Below are positions 26,387-35,234 of a stretch of 64,000 nucleotides of DNA, piece after piece. Within the stretch, counting starts at the first letter, position 1. Each line of letters starts with the position of its first letter. The stretch lies in NCBI GenBank assembly GCA_965214625.1, contig OZ243962.1, positions 2,914,001-2,978,000 of the forward strand, given 5' to 3'. The stretch is from G965214625 sp965214625. Lineage in GTDB: Bacteria; Pseudomonadota; Gammaproteobacteria; Arenicellales; Poriferihabitantaceae. The notes under the pieces are model-generated. The model was given only the letters and a program-made list of their open reading frames with translations. It ran no database searches and had not been told where the DNA came from. The position numbers and the translations under genes are program-made.

Positions 26387-27472
26387 ATGCGAACATACCA
26401 TATTGCGTCGATCCCCGGAGATGGGATTGGTAAGGAAGTGGTTCCGGTGGGGCAGTGTGCTGCCGATACCGTGGCAGCGTACGCCGGATTCGGTATCGAG
26501 TGGCAGCATTTTGACTGGTCCTGTGAGCACTATTTGAAAACAGGCCGGATGATGCCGCCCGGAGGGATAGACCAGCTCAGGCAATTCGATGCCATTTATC
26601 TCGGGGCGGTCGGCTGGCCGACGGTGCCTGATCATGTTTCTTTGTGGGGATTGCTGATTCCGATTCGCAGAGAGATGGACCAGTATGCCAACGTCAGACC
26701 GGTGCGGTTACTGAACGGAATCACGTCACCGCTGGTTGGCCGTACCGCAGAGGATATCGACTTCATTGTGATACGGGAAAATGTTGAGGGAGAATACTCG
26801 GAAATCGGCGGGAGAATTTTTACCGGCACTGCACGCGAGATGGTCTCCCAACAGTCGGTTTTCACTCGACAGGGGGTCGATCGTATTTTGGAGTATGCCT
26901 TTCATGTTGCCTCGACCCGCAGGCGCAAGAAAGTCACCTCCGCGACCAAGTCGAACGGGATTGTCCATACCATGCCCTACTGGGATGAACGGTTTGAGGC
27001 AATCTCAAAAAAATATCCTGATATCAGGACAGATCAATATCATATTGACATCCTGACAGCGCATTTCGTTCAACATCCCGATTGGTTTGATGTGGTTGTT
27101 GGATCCAATCTGTTCGGTGATATCCTGTCTGATCTGGGACCGGCGATCGCAGGGTCCATCGGGATTGCGCCTTCTGCCAATATCAACCCGACGGGCGATT
27201 CCCCCTCCATGTTCGAACCGGTTCATGGTTCGGCACCGGATATTGCCGGACAGGGGGTTGCCAATCCGATCGCGGCGGTCTGGTCGGCCGCGATGATGCT
27301 GTCACATCTGGGTGAAATACAGGCAGCCAGGGTGCTTGAATCGGCCCTTGAGGATGTCCTGGTCAACCCGGCAGCAAGAACATCCGATTTGGGGGGGAGT
27401 GCCACAACAGTGGAAAGTGGCGAGGCCATCAAACAGGCCATCCATGCACGTGCTCCTGATCTGATTCGATGA
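26387..27472 (+). CDS. Tartrate dehydrogenase / D-malate dehydrogenase (isocitrate/isopropylmalate dehydrogenase family)
   Basis: The ATG at 26387 gives a 361-residue protein starting MRTYHIASIPGDGIG; a GTG at 26372 would add five residues. Diagnostic blocks are FDWSCEHYLKTGRMMP, LGAVGWPTVPDHVSLWGLL, and IRENVEGEYSEIGG with substrate-contacting residues. SATKSNGI carries the catalytic Lys, and LFGDILSDLGP holds the metal aspartates. The DWSCEHYLKTG and VSLWGLLIPIRR blocks favour tartrate/D-malate dehydrogenase over isopropylmalate dehydrogenase. It would oxidise and decarboxylate a 2-hydroxy diacid with NAD. It overlaps the next gene by four bases (ATGA). Confidence 0.88.
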   Translation: MRTYHIASIPGDGIGKEVVPVGQCAADTVAAYAGFGIEWQHFDWSCEHYLKTGRMMPPGGIDQLRQFDAIYLGAVGWPTVPDHVSLWGLLIPIRREMDQYANVRPVRLLNGITSPLVGRTAEDIDFIVIRENVEGEYSEIGGRIFTGTAREMVSQQSVFTRQGVDRILEYAFHVASTRRRKKVTSATKSNGIVHTMPYWDERFEAISKKYPDIRTDQYHIDILTAHFVQHPDWFDVVVGSNLFGDILSDLGPAIAGSIGIAPSANINPTGDSPSMFEPVHGSAPDIAGQGVANPIAAVWSAAMMLSHLGEIQAARVLESALEDVLVNPAARTSDLGGSATTVESGEAIKQAIHARAPDLIR

Positions 27473-29103
27473 GGGGACTGGATCAAAAGGCATTACAGGA
27501 CAAGACAACATCAGAGGTGCTTGCTGCGGGGCTGTATGCGGCCGGGTGTCGCCATGCGTTCGGCATCGCGGGGGGCGAAGTGCTTTTCCTGATGGAGGCA
27601 ATGGATCGATCTGGCATTTCGGTGCAACTGGTCAGGCATGAAAATTGTGGCGGTTTCATGGGCGAGGGCGTTTGGCATGCCACCGGTGCCCCTGCAGTAC
27701 TGTTTGCAACTATTGGACCGGGTATTGCCAATGCCGCCAATGCGATCATCAATGCGTGGCAAGACAGAGTTCCCCTGATTGTCCTGACCGGCTGTGTCAC
27801 CGCACTCGACCGTCATACCTTCACGCATCAGGTGTATGACCACAGTGCGTTTTTACAAACTGTAAGCAAGGCGACCTTCCGGCTGGAGCACGGGACGGCG
27901 GCCATTGTGATTGACAAGGCCATTGCAATGGCGACGACCGATCGTCCGGGCCCGGTCATCCTGGATGTGCCGGTTGATGTTCAGCGGACGGCCCAGTCCC
28001 GCTGGGATTGCTCCTCGTCGGTACCGCCGTCTCCGGTGATCCCGGGCGGTGTTGCGTTGACACGAGCAAGGGAGTGGCTGGCGCGGGCGCGATATCCTTT
28101 GGTACTGGCCGGTTTGGATGCGGTCAACCAGAGTGCATCAGGGGCCGTGGAAACAGTCTGTCGACAGTTGTCTGCCCCGTTGATCACGTCATACAAGGGC
28201 AAGGGCCTGATCGCGGAAGATGATCCGTTATGCCTGGGCGGTGCGGGCTTGTCGCCGCGATGTGATGAGGTGCTTTTGCCTGTTGTCCGGCAATCAGACT
28301 GCGTGATTCTGGCCGGTTATGATCCGATCGAAATGCGGACAGGCTGGCGCAACCCGTTTCATGCAGGCCAAAAGGTGATTGATGTTTCGGCAGAAGTCAA
28401 CCGGCACTATATGCATCAGGCGGATTTGAATTTTGTCGGCGATGTTCCGCACTCCCTGCAGGCGATGATACAGGGGATATCGAACCGCGCTCACTGGACT
28501 GCGTCCAGCCTTGATCAGGTACGCGAGACGCTGGACGAGACACTGAGAGTCAATGAAACGTGGGGCCCGGCGGCGGTCATTGATGAGGCCCGCAAGGTGT
28601 GCCCCCGCGATACGGTTGCTACCGTCGATAGCGGTGCACATCGAATTGTGCTCAGCCAGATATGGAAATGCTATCAGCCGCGCGGCCTGCTGCAGTCCAG
28701 TGCACTTTGCACCATGGGAGCGGCGGTCCCGTTGGCGATCGGCCGGAAAATGGCGGAGTCGGAGCGGCCTGTGATTGCCTTTGTCGGTGATGCCGGGCTG
28801 GAGATGTTTCTCGGGGAATTGGCGACGATCCGTGATCTTCGATTATCGATTCCGATTGTTGTCTTCGTGGACCATCAGCTTGCATTGATTGAACTGAAGC
28901 AAAGAAATATCCCGATGTCGGCTTTGGGGGTCGATTTCGGGGGCACCGATTTCGAGGCGGTGGCGGTGGCACTGGGTGGATTCGGTGCGACGGTATGCAG
29001 CCGTGAAGAGTTGGGCAAATCGATCGAACAGGCGTGGCAGCGGCCGAGTTTTACGCTCATTTCGGCGATGATCGGTCGATATGCCTATGAGGGGAGAATC
29101 TAG
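27469..29103 (+). CDS. Thiamine pyrophosphate-dependent enzyme (acetolactate synthase / decarboxylase family)
   Basis: The 544-residue protein has the three-domain TPP enzyme layout. The N-terminal domain contains the catalytic glutamate in VRHENCGGFMGEG (about 55-67) and ATIGPGIANAANAI. The middle domain has PLVLAGLDAVN. The C-terminal TPP domain has the metal motif FVGDAGLEMFLGELATI followed about 25 residues later by VFVDHQLALIELKQ. The usual GDG reads GDA and the second metal ligand Asn is Asp, variants seen in several 2-oxoacid-processing subfamilies. It is translationally coupled to the tartrate/malate dehydrogenase gene, so it may process the oxoacid product. The exact reaction is unknown. 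Confidence 0.85.
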   Translation: MRGLDQKALQDKTTSEVLAAGLYAAGCRHAFGIAGGEVLFLMEAMDRSGISVQLVRHENCGGFMGEGVWHATGAPAVLFATIGPGIANAANAIINAWQDRVPLIVLTGCVTALDRHTFTHQVYDHSAFLQTVSKATFRLEHGTAAIVIDKAIAMATTDRPGPVILDVPVDVQRTAQSRWDCSSSVPPSPVIPGGVALTRAREWLARARYPLVLAGLDAVNQSASGAVETVCRQLSAPLITSYKGKGLIAEDDPLCLGGAGLSPRCDEVLLPVVRQSDCVILAGYDPIEMRTGWRNPFHAGQKVIDVSAEVNRHYMHQADLNFVGDVPHSLQAMIQGISNRAHWTASSLDQVRETLDETLRVNETWGPAAVIDEARKVCPRDTVATVDSGAHRIVLSQIWKCYQPRGLLQSSALCTMGAAVPLAIGRKMAESERPVIAFVGDAGLEMFLGELATIRDLRLSIPIVVFVDHQLALIELKQRNIPMSALGVDFGGTDFEAVAVALGGFGATVCSREELGKSIEQAWQRPSFTLISAMIGRYAYEGRI

Positions 29104-29117
29104 GTACAAGCAGGCTG

Positions 29118-30515
29118 ATGACAAATCAATTGAAACAATATGAGGATATTCGTGGGCTCTCACTGACAGCGTACAGTCAGTCGGCGGTCACCGACTACGA
29201 TGACTGCGTCAATGCGATATTTGAATATCGGGCCGATGCGATGAAACGGCTAAAAGGGGTGCTTGCGCAGGAGCCGACGATGCCGATGGCAATCTGTCTT
29301 CAAGGTTATCTGTTCTTGATGATCAACAGTCGTACGGTCCACGACAGGGTGACGGCTGCGATACAGGCACTTGATGCCCAATCCGAACAATTGAACCCGC
29401 GCGAGGCACTGCATCGCCAAGCACTGAAATACTGGTCTTGTGGCGATGATCTGCGTGCCTGTGGGCAATGGTACCAGATTCTCTGTCAATACCCGCTGGA
29501 CATACTGGCAATTCGACTGCTCCATGGCGCGGCATTTTGGATCGGCAATGCAGCCCTGTTGCATGATTGTACTGCGTCGGTCTTGCTGAGATGGACCGAA
29601 GACTGCCCCGGATACAATTATGTTATCGGCATGCACGCTTTTGCACTGGAGGAACTGGGTCAATACGAGCAGGCGGAGCGATTGGGATTGCAGGCAATGG
29701 AAATGAACCGGGCTGACTTGTGGGCGCTGCACGCGGTGGCTCATGTGTACGAAATGCAGAGCCGACTGAAAGAGGGGTGTCAATTGCTGGATCTGCCCGG
29801 TGACAGTCTGGATGATCGCAATCCCTTTCGGGGGCATATCTGGTGGCATGCGGCGATGTTCGCGCTCGATAGGGGGGCGTATGACAAGGTGCTGGCGATC
29901 TATGATGAATCGATCCATTCCATCGAGTCGACCTTTTTCCTGGATGTGCAGAATACGGCATCACTCTTGGTCCGACTGGATTTGCGCGGCGTTGATGTGG
30001 CTCATCGATGGAAGGCGTTGGCCGATATCGCCGAACAGCAGCTTGATGACCATGTATTGGCATTTACCGAAATGCACTACGCCATGTCACTGGCTGCCGA
30101 CCATCGCTCCGATGCTGTGCGAGCCCATCTTGATTCGCTCCGCGAGTTTGTCAGGTCAAAAGACGGTTGGGCGGCCTCAGTCATGGCGACCACCGGACTT
30201 GCATTGTGTCAGGCGGTTGTCGCTCATCGCCAGGGGGACTACGAGACCTTCGTGACGACGGTGCTGCCCCTTCGACATCGTTTGAGTGACCTCGGTGGCA
30301 GTCACGCCCAGCGGGATGTGTTTGATCAACTGCTATTGGATGCGGCAATCAAAAGCGGACGCCTTGTGCTGGCAAGAGCCCTGGTTTCAGAGCGCATTGC
30401 CCGTCGACCGGGGAATCCTGATAACTGGCAATGGTATGGTGAAATCAATGATCAGCTGGGCCATGCCGAGGAGGCTGAACAGGCGCTGGCAAGAGGGCGG
30501 GCATTGCGTTGTTAA
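29118..30515 (+). CDS. TTC38-like tetratricopeptide repeat protein
   Basis: This 465-residue soluble protein is built of helical repeats. The pattern ADLWALHAVAHVYEMQSRLKEG (about 195-215) and NYVIGMHAFALEELGQYEQAE just before it is characteristic of the TTC38 family. GHIWWHAAMFALDRGAYDKVLAIYD adds another repeat. No catalytic residues are recognised. The gene follows the TPP enzyme by 14 bases and is probably its co-transcribed partner. Bacterial TTC38-like proteins are poorly characterised, so its role, possibly scaffolding, is unknown. Confidence 0.8.
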   Translation: MTNQLKQYEDIRGLSLTAYSQSAVTDYDDCVNAIFEYRADAMKRLKGVLAQEPTMPMAICLQGYLFLMINSRTVHDRVTAAIQALDAQSEQLNPREALHRQALKYWSCGDDLRACGQWYQILCQYPLDILAIRLLHGAAFWIGNAALLHDCTASVLLRWTEDCPGYNYVIGMHAFALEELGQYEQAERLGLQAMEMNRADLWALHAVAHVYEMQSRLKEGCQLLDLPGDSLDDRNPFRGHIWWHAAMFALDRGAYDKVLAIYDESIHSIESTFFLDVQNTASLLVRLDLRGVDVAHRWKALADIAEQQLDDHVLAFTEMHYAMSLAADHRSDAVRAHLDSLREFVRSKDGWAASVMATTGLALCQAVVAHRQGDYETFVTTVLPLRHRLSDLGGSHAQRDVFDQLLLDAAIKSGRLVLARALVSERIARRPGNPDNWQWYGEINDQLGHAEEAEQALARGRALRC

Positions 30516-30602
30516 GACGGGTCTGAAGGCACGCCAGTCAGCCGCTGCGAGCGCATTTTCCTGACGTGGTTGACGGTGAATCGTCCGCGCTTCATCCGCG
30601 GC

Positions 30603-32264
30603 CTATTTCAATCGTTTGTATTTGATGCGTTCGGGTTTGGCGGTGTCTCCACATCGTTGCCTGAAATTGTCCTCATAATCGCTGTAGTTGCCTTCGTTCC
30701 ATATGATCCGGGAGTGACCCTCAAAGGCAAGTATATGGGTTGCGACACGATCCAGGAACCAGCGATCATGGGAGATCACCACGGCACATCCGGGGAAGTT
30801 CAGCAAGGCTTCTTCCAGTGCGCGCAATGTTTCCACATCCAAGTCGTTCGTCGGTTCGTCGAGCAACAGCAGATTGCCGCCGCTGGCGAGTGTTTTGGCA
30901 AGATGGACCCGATTGCGTTCGCCGCCCGATAGATCACGGATGCGTTTTTGCTGGTCGGTTCCCTTGAAATTGAAGCGACCCACATAACGCCGGGACGGGA
31001 CGGCATATCCGTTGACCAGCATCATGTCCTGATCACCCGAAATGGCTTCGAACACGGAGTGGTGGTCGTTCAATTTATCCCGGGATTGGTCCACGTAGGC
31101 AATCCTGACCGACTCCCCGATCCGGAATTCCCCGGAGGAAGGGGACTCTTGCCCGGTGATCATTTTAAAAAGGGTGGTTTTACCTGCACCATTCGGTCCG
31201 ACGATACCCACGATACCGCCTTTGGGCAGGCTGAAGTTGAGATTCTCAATCAGGATCTTCTCACCATACATTTTGGAAATCCGGTTTGCCTCAATGACGA
31301 GGTCCCCCAACCGTGGCCCGGGCGGAATATAGATTTCACTGGTCTCCGCCCGTTTTTGATATTCGCTGGAACTCAATTCTTCGAATCGTTTCAGGCGAGC
31401 CTTGTTTTTGGCATGCCGTCCCTTCGGATTGGTGCGTACCCATTCCAGTTCCTGTTGCATGCTTTTGACCCGGGCCTGCTCGCCCCGCTGCTCCTGGGCG
31501 AGACGTTTTTCCTTTTGTTCCAGCCATGAAGAATAGTTTCCCTGCCACGGGATCCCTTCTCCACGGTCCAGTTCCAAAATCCAGCCAGCCACATTATCGA
31601 GAAAATAGCGGTCATGTGTCACGGCGACCACTGTACCGTCAAATTCATGCAGGTATCGTTCCAGCCACGCCACGGATTCGGCATCAAGATGGTTGGTCGG
31701 TTCGTCCAGAATCAACATGTCCGGGTTCGAGAGCAGCAGACGGCATAACGCAACGCGTCTTTTTTCTCCCCCTGACAGGTTCCCGATGCGCGCTTCCCAG
31801 GGAGGCAGACGCAGGGCGTCTGCCGCAATATCCAGTTTGTGATCCATGTTGTGGGCGTCTGAAGTCTGGATAATTGCCTCCAGCCGTGCCTGTTCGGTTG
31901 CCAGTGCATCAAAGTCTGCATCCGGTTCGCCGTAGGCGGCATAGACGGCATCGAGCTTGGCCTGTGCCGCCTTGATGTCGGACAATCCGTCTTCGACATT
32001 CCCCCTGACATCCTTGTAGTCGTCGAGCTCGGGTTCCTGGGCCAAATAACCGATTTTGAGATCGGGTTGAGGACGGGCCTCGCCCAGGATATCGGTATCG
32101 ATACCGGCCATGATTTTCAATAACGTTGATTTGCCCGCTCCGTTATAGCCCAATACACCAATTTTTGCGCCCGGGAAAAAATGGAGATTGATTTCTTTGA
32201 GCAGATACTTTTTGGGAGGAACGACCTTGCCCACCCCATTCATGGTGAAAACGTACTGTGCCAT
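30603..32264 (-). CDS. ettA: Energy-dependent translational throttle protein EttA
   Basis: This 553-residue ABC-F protein has two ATPase domains and no membrane segment. The first has GYNGAGKST, LSGGEKRRV and LILDEPTNHLD; the second has GPNGAGKTT, LSGGERNRV and LLLDEPTNDLD. Between them is the basic linker with ELEWVRTNPKGR that reaches the ribosomal P site in EttA. The start MAQYVFTMNGVGKVVPPKK and overall length match EttA rather than Uup or YheS. EttA senses the ATP/ADP ratio and gates the first steps of elongation. Confidence 0.96.
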   Translation of the reverse strand: MAQYVFTMNGVGKVVPPKKYLLKEINLHFFPGAKIGVLGYNGAGKSTLLKIMAGIDTDILGEARPQPDLKIGYLAQEPELDDYKDVRGNVEDGLSDIKAAQAKLDAVYAAYGEPDADFDALATEQARLEAIIQTSDAHNMDHKLDIAADALRLPPWEARIGNLSGGEKRRVALCRLLLSNPDMLILDEPTNHLDAESVAWLERYLHEFDGTVVAVTHDRYFLDNVAGWILELDRGEGIPWQGNYSSWLEQKEKRLAQEQRGEQARVKSMQQELEWVRTNPKGRHAKNKARLKRFEELSSSEYQKRAETSEIYIPPGPRLGDLVIEANRISKMYGEKILIENLNFSLPKGGIVGIVGPNGAGKTTLFKMITGQESPSSGEFRIGESVRIAYVDQSRDKLNDHHSVFEAISGDQDMMLVNGYAVPSRRYVGRFNFKGTDQQKRIRDLSGGERNRVHLAKTLASGGNLLLLDEPTNDLDVETLRALEEALLNFPGCAVVISHDRWFLDRVATHILAFEGHSRIIWNEGNYSDYEDNFRQRCGDTAKPERIKYKRLK

Positions 32265-32303
32265 ACTGTTGCGCGTTAAGAGACGGAGTCAGAAAAAAGA
32301 TTG

Positions 32304-33080
32304 TTATGCATTGAGTATGTCAAGGGCGGTCCGATGGAGCGAGGAATTGGCGGCAGCGATGACCTGATCGCCCGATTCCAGGGTAAGCGGATGACCCTGC
32401 CAGTCGGTAATTATACCACCCGCACCTTCGACAACAGGGACCAGCGCGAGATAATCATAGGGTTTCAGGTCAGCCTCACAGACGATATCGGTCCATCCGC
32501 TCGATAAAAGGCCGTAGGCATAACAGTCGCCACCAAAGACCCGGAACTGGCACTTTTTCGATAGCCGGTCGTATCGCGGATAAGTCGTTTCGTCAAACAT
32601 GTCCAGAGTGGTGGTATAAATGGAGGCTTGCTCGAGTTGTGCGATCTGTCGGGTCTGGCAGGGCACTTCGTTGTGAAGGGACGGTTGGCCGTGAATTCCA
32701 ACCCATCGTTCATTGAGCATGGCATGATCGATGATACCCACAACCGGTTGTCGATGATGGAGCAGGGCAATCAGTGTGCCAAAAGCCGGGTTTCCCGTGG
32801 CAAAGCTTTTGGTTCCATCAATCGGGTCAATAATCCATTGCCATTCCCGATCATTGATCTGTTCACCGGTCTCCTCTCCGAGAAAGCTGTGGTCAGGATG
32901 CCGTTCCAAAATCAACTGTTTGACAGCCTGCTCGGTTTGCTGATCGGCCAGGGTCACGGGCGATTTGTCTTGCTTGCTCTCAACGTTCAGGTCAATCCGA
33001 AACCAGTCCCGGGTGATTTTACGGGCACACTCGACTGCCTGGATTGCAGTCTCGAGAAAATCAGCAGGTACAGCTTGCAT
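32304..33080 (-). CDS. hisN: Histidinol-phosphatase, inositol-monophosphatase type
   Basis: I place the start at ATG 33080, giving 258 residues beginning MQAVPADFLETA, the length of HisN-type phosphatases; a longer reading frame upstream has unlike composition. Metal-binding motifs of the IMPase fold are GEETGEQ, WIIDPIDGTKSFATG and CEADLKPYDYLAL. PAFGTLIAL after the DGT motif favours histidinol-phosphatase over inositol monophosphatase. It removes phosphate from histidinol-phosphate in histidine synthesis; another sugar or inositol phosphate remains possible. It lies downstream of nothing obvious in the pathway. Confidence 0.8.
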   Translation of the reverse strand: MQAVPADFLETAIQAVECARKITRDWFRIDLNVESKQDKSPVTLADQQTEQAVKQLILERHPDHSFLGEETGEQINDREWQWIIDPIDGTKSFATGNPAFGTLIALLHHRQPVVGIIDHAMLNERWVGIHGQPSLHNEVPCQTRQIAQLEQASIYTTTLDMFDETTYPRYDRLSKKCQFRVFGGDCYAYGLLSSGWTDIVCEADLKPYDYLALVPVVEGAGGIITDWQGHPLTLESGDQVIAAANSSLHRTALDILNA

Positions 33081-33413
33081 GTCGGGTTCCGGGTGTGGGA
33101 AAACAGTGCCATCAGGTTCAAACACGGCGTTGGTGTATTTTATACGACTCTGTGTTTGACGGGGGTATACATCCATATCAAAAGGGACTTTGGTTGTTTG
33201 TCTGAAACGCCGATGATTCAGGCAGCGGTGTCGCTTGAACGGCATGACAATCAGCAAAATGGCTTGCCGGACGAGCGGAATATGCGGGTGTCGATACCCA
33301 CCGCACAACCTGAAATAATGGTCTCGATTTCTCTACTAAAATTAAAATCATTGCGGTAGAATCTGCCTCCCGATCTGTGCGGTTCGAATAATTTCCAGAG
33401 GAGTTTCCACGTG

Positions 33414-34163
33414 ATGAAAATACTGGTCCCAGTAAAACGTGTCATCGACGCGAATATCAGGGTCAGGGTAAAAGCTGATCAAACAGGGGTTGAAACGGCT
33501 AATGTCAAAATGGCGATGAATCCGTTTTGTGAAATTGCGGTGGAGGAGGCGCTGAGAATCAAAGAAGCGGGTCACGCCGAGGAAATCATTGTCGTGTCCG
33601 CCGGTCCTGAAAAATGCAAGGATACCATTCGAACGGGGTTGGCGATGGGGGCCGACCGGGGTATTCATATTGTGACCGATGTGGTATTGGAGCCGCTTGC
33701 TATTGCGAAGATGCTGAAAGCCATTGTGGACAGGGAGTCTACGGATCTGGTGATTCTCGGCAAACAGTCGATTGACGACGACAACAATCAGACGGGACAG
33801 ATGTTGGCTGCACTGACCGGCAGGCCATTGGGCAGCTATATCTCGCGCATCGAGAAAAACGAGGCGGGATTTGCCATTACCCGTGAAATTGATGCGGGAC
33901 TGGAAAAACTGCAAATCACCAGCCCGGCCATTGTGACCACCGATTTGCGTCTTAATGAACCACGATACGCTTCATTGCCGAATATCATGAAAGCGAAAAG
34001 GAAACCGATCGATGAATTGACGCCGGAGGAATTGGGTGTTGACATCACACCCCGGCTGCAGGTTGTCAAAGTGGTTGAGCCCCCTGCACGGGAGGCGGGT
34101 GTGAGGGTCTCGAGTGCTGCCGAATTGGTTGACAAGTTGAAAAATGAAGCGAAGGTGATTTAA
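33414..34163 (+). CDS. etfB: Electron transfer flavoprotein beta subunit
   Basis: The 249-residue beta subunit starts at ATG 33414, with AGAGGAG about a dozen bases upstream (the GTG at 33411 is immediately adjacent). It has the N-terminal KILVPVKRVIDAN, the AMP/NAD-like pocket KQSIDDDNNQTGQMLA and the ETF-beta signature TDLRLNEPRYASLPNIMKA. With EtfA it accepts electrons from acyl-CoA and other dehydrogenases and passes them to ETF:quinone oxidoreductase. The etfA start directly abuts its stop codon. Confidence 0.96.
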   Translation: MKILVPVKRVIDANIRVRVKADQTGVETANVKMAMNPFCEIAVEEALRIKEAGHAEEIIVVSAGPEKCKDTIRTGLAMGADRGIHIVTDVVLEPLAIAKMLKAIVDRESTDLVILGKQSIDDDNNQTGQMLAALTGRPLGSYISRIEKNEAGFAITREIDAGLEKLQITSPAIVTTDLRLNEPRYASLPNIMKAKRKPIDELTPEELGVDITPRLQVVKVVEPPAREAGVRVSSAAELVDKLKNEAKVI

Positions 34164-35099
34164 ATGAGTATTCTGGTCATTGCGGAACATGATAATCGGA
34201 CCCTTTTCCCGGGTACGGCCAATACTATTACGGCCGCCGGTCAGATTGGCGGTGAACTGCATGTGCTGGTTGCGGGTGAAAACTGCGGTGAGGTAGTCGC
34301 GGCGGTAGCCACGATTTGCGGTGTTGCCAAAGTACTGGTTTGCGATGCGCCAGGCTATGCCGTGGACATCACGGAAAACATGGCCGGACTGATCCAGTCC
34401 CAAATTGCCCACTACAGCCACGTGTTGGCGCCGGCATCCACCTTTGGCAAGGCATTGATCCCGTTTACTGCGGCACTTTGTGATATCCAGGCCATTTCGG
34501 ATATCAGTGAGGTAATTGATGCCGACACGTTTGTCCGTCCCATCTACGCCGGCAATGCCCTGTCAACGGTCCGTTCATCTGATGCGATCAAAATGATCAC
34601 CGTCCGCACGACCGCCTTTGAAGCAGTGGATTCCGACAGTGGCCAGGCTGAGATCGTGACGATCCCGGACCCCGGCGTGACTGATCAGGTGCAATTTGTG
34701 GAGCATGCCTTGAGCCTGAGTGAACGGCCCGAGCTGACTTCGGCCAAAGTGGTGGTGTCAGGTGGCCGGGGCATGCAAAACGGTGAAAATTTTGGCATGC
34801 TGGAAAAATTGGCCGACCAACTCGGCGGTGCAGTGGGGGCGTCTCGTGCCGCTGTCGATGCAGGCTTTGTCCCCAACGACTACCAGGTAGGCCAGACCGG
34901 CAAGGTGGTTGCGCCGGACCTGTATATGGCGATCGGAATTTCCGGTGCCATTCAGCATCTGGCCGGAATGAAAGATTCCAAAGTGATTGTGGCCATCAAC
35001 AGTGATGAGGAAGCACCAATCTTTCAAGTGGCTGATTATGCATGGAATGAAGATCTTTTTGTGGCCGTGCCAGCACTGCATACGGAACTGGAAAACTAG
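34164..35099 (+). CDS. etfA: Electron transfer flavoprotein alpha subunit
   Basis: The 311-residue alpha subunit starts at the base after the etfB stop. The C-terminal FAD-binding domain shows VVSGGRGMQNGENF, GAVGASRAAVDAG, QVGQTGKVVAPDLYMAIGISGA and NSDEEAPIFQVADY, all diagnostic. The operon has no adjacent ETF-ubiquinone oxidoreductase or acyl-CoA dehydrogenase in the window. Its 3' end converges on kbl, with 135 bases between them. Confidence 0.96.
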   Translation: MSILVIAEHDNRTLFPGTANTITAAGQIGGELHVLVAGENCGEVVAAVATICGVAKVLVCDAPGYAVDITENMAGLIQSQIAHYSHVLAPASTFGKALIPFTAALCDIQAISDISEVIDADTFVRPIYAGNALSTVRSSDAIKMITVRTTAFEAVDSDSGQAEIVTIPDPGVTDQVQFVEHALSLSERPELTSAKVVVSGGRGMQNGENFGMLEKLADQLGGAVGASRAAVDAGFVPNDYQVGQTGKVVAPDLYMAIGISGAIQHLAGMKDSKVIVAINSDEEAPIFQVADYAWNEDLFVAVPALHTELEN

Positions 35100-35234
35100 A
35101 TTATGCGCCCGTTTGTATCGTCTCTTTGTATTCGGAATGCCCCTCGATAGCGGGCGTCTGAATTAACAAACTGGGACACGGTAGATTAACCGATTTATCT
35201 TGGGATGTTGCATCACCCGCTGACAGGCGGCGTA

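Noticed and set aside
35100..35234. Terminator between etfA and kbl
   Set aside because: The only pairing found (CGCCCG with CGGGCG) encloses about 40 bases and is not convincing.
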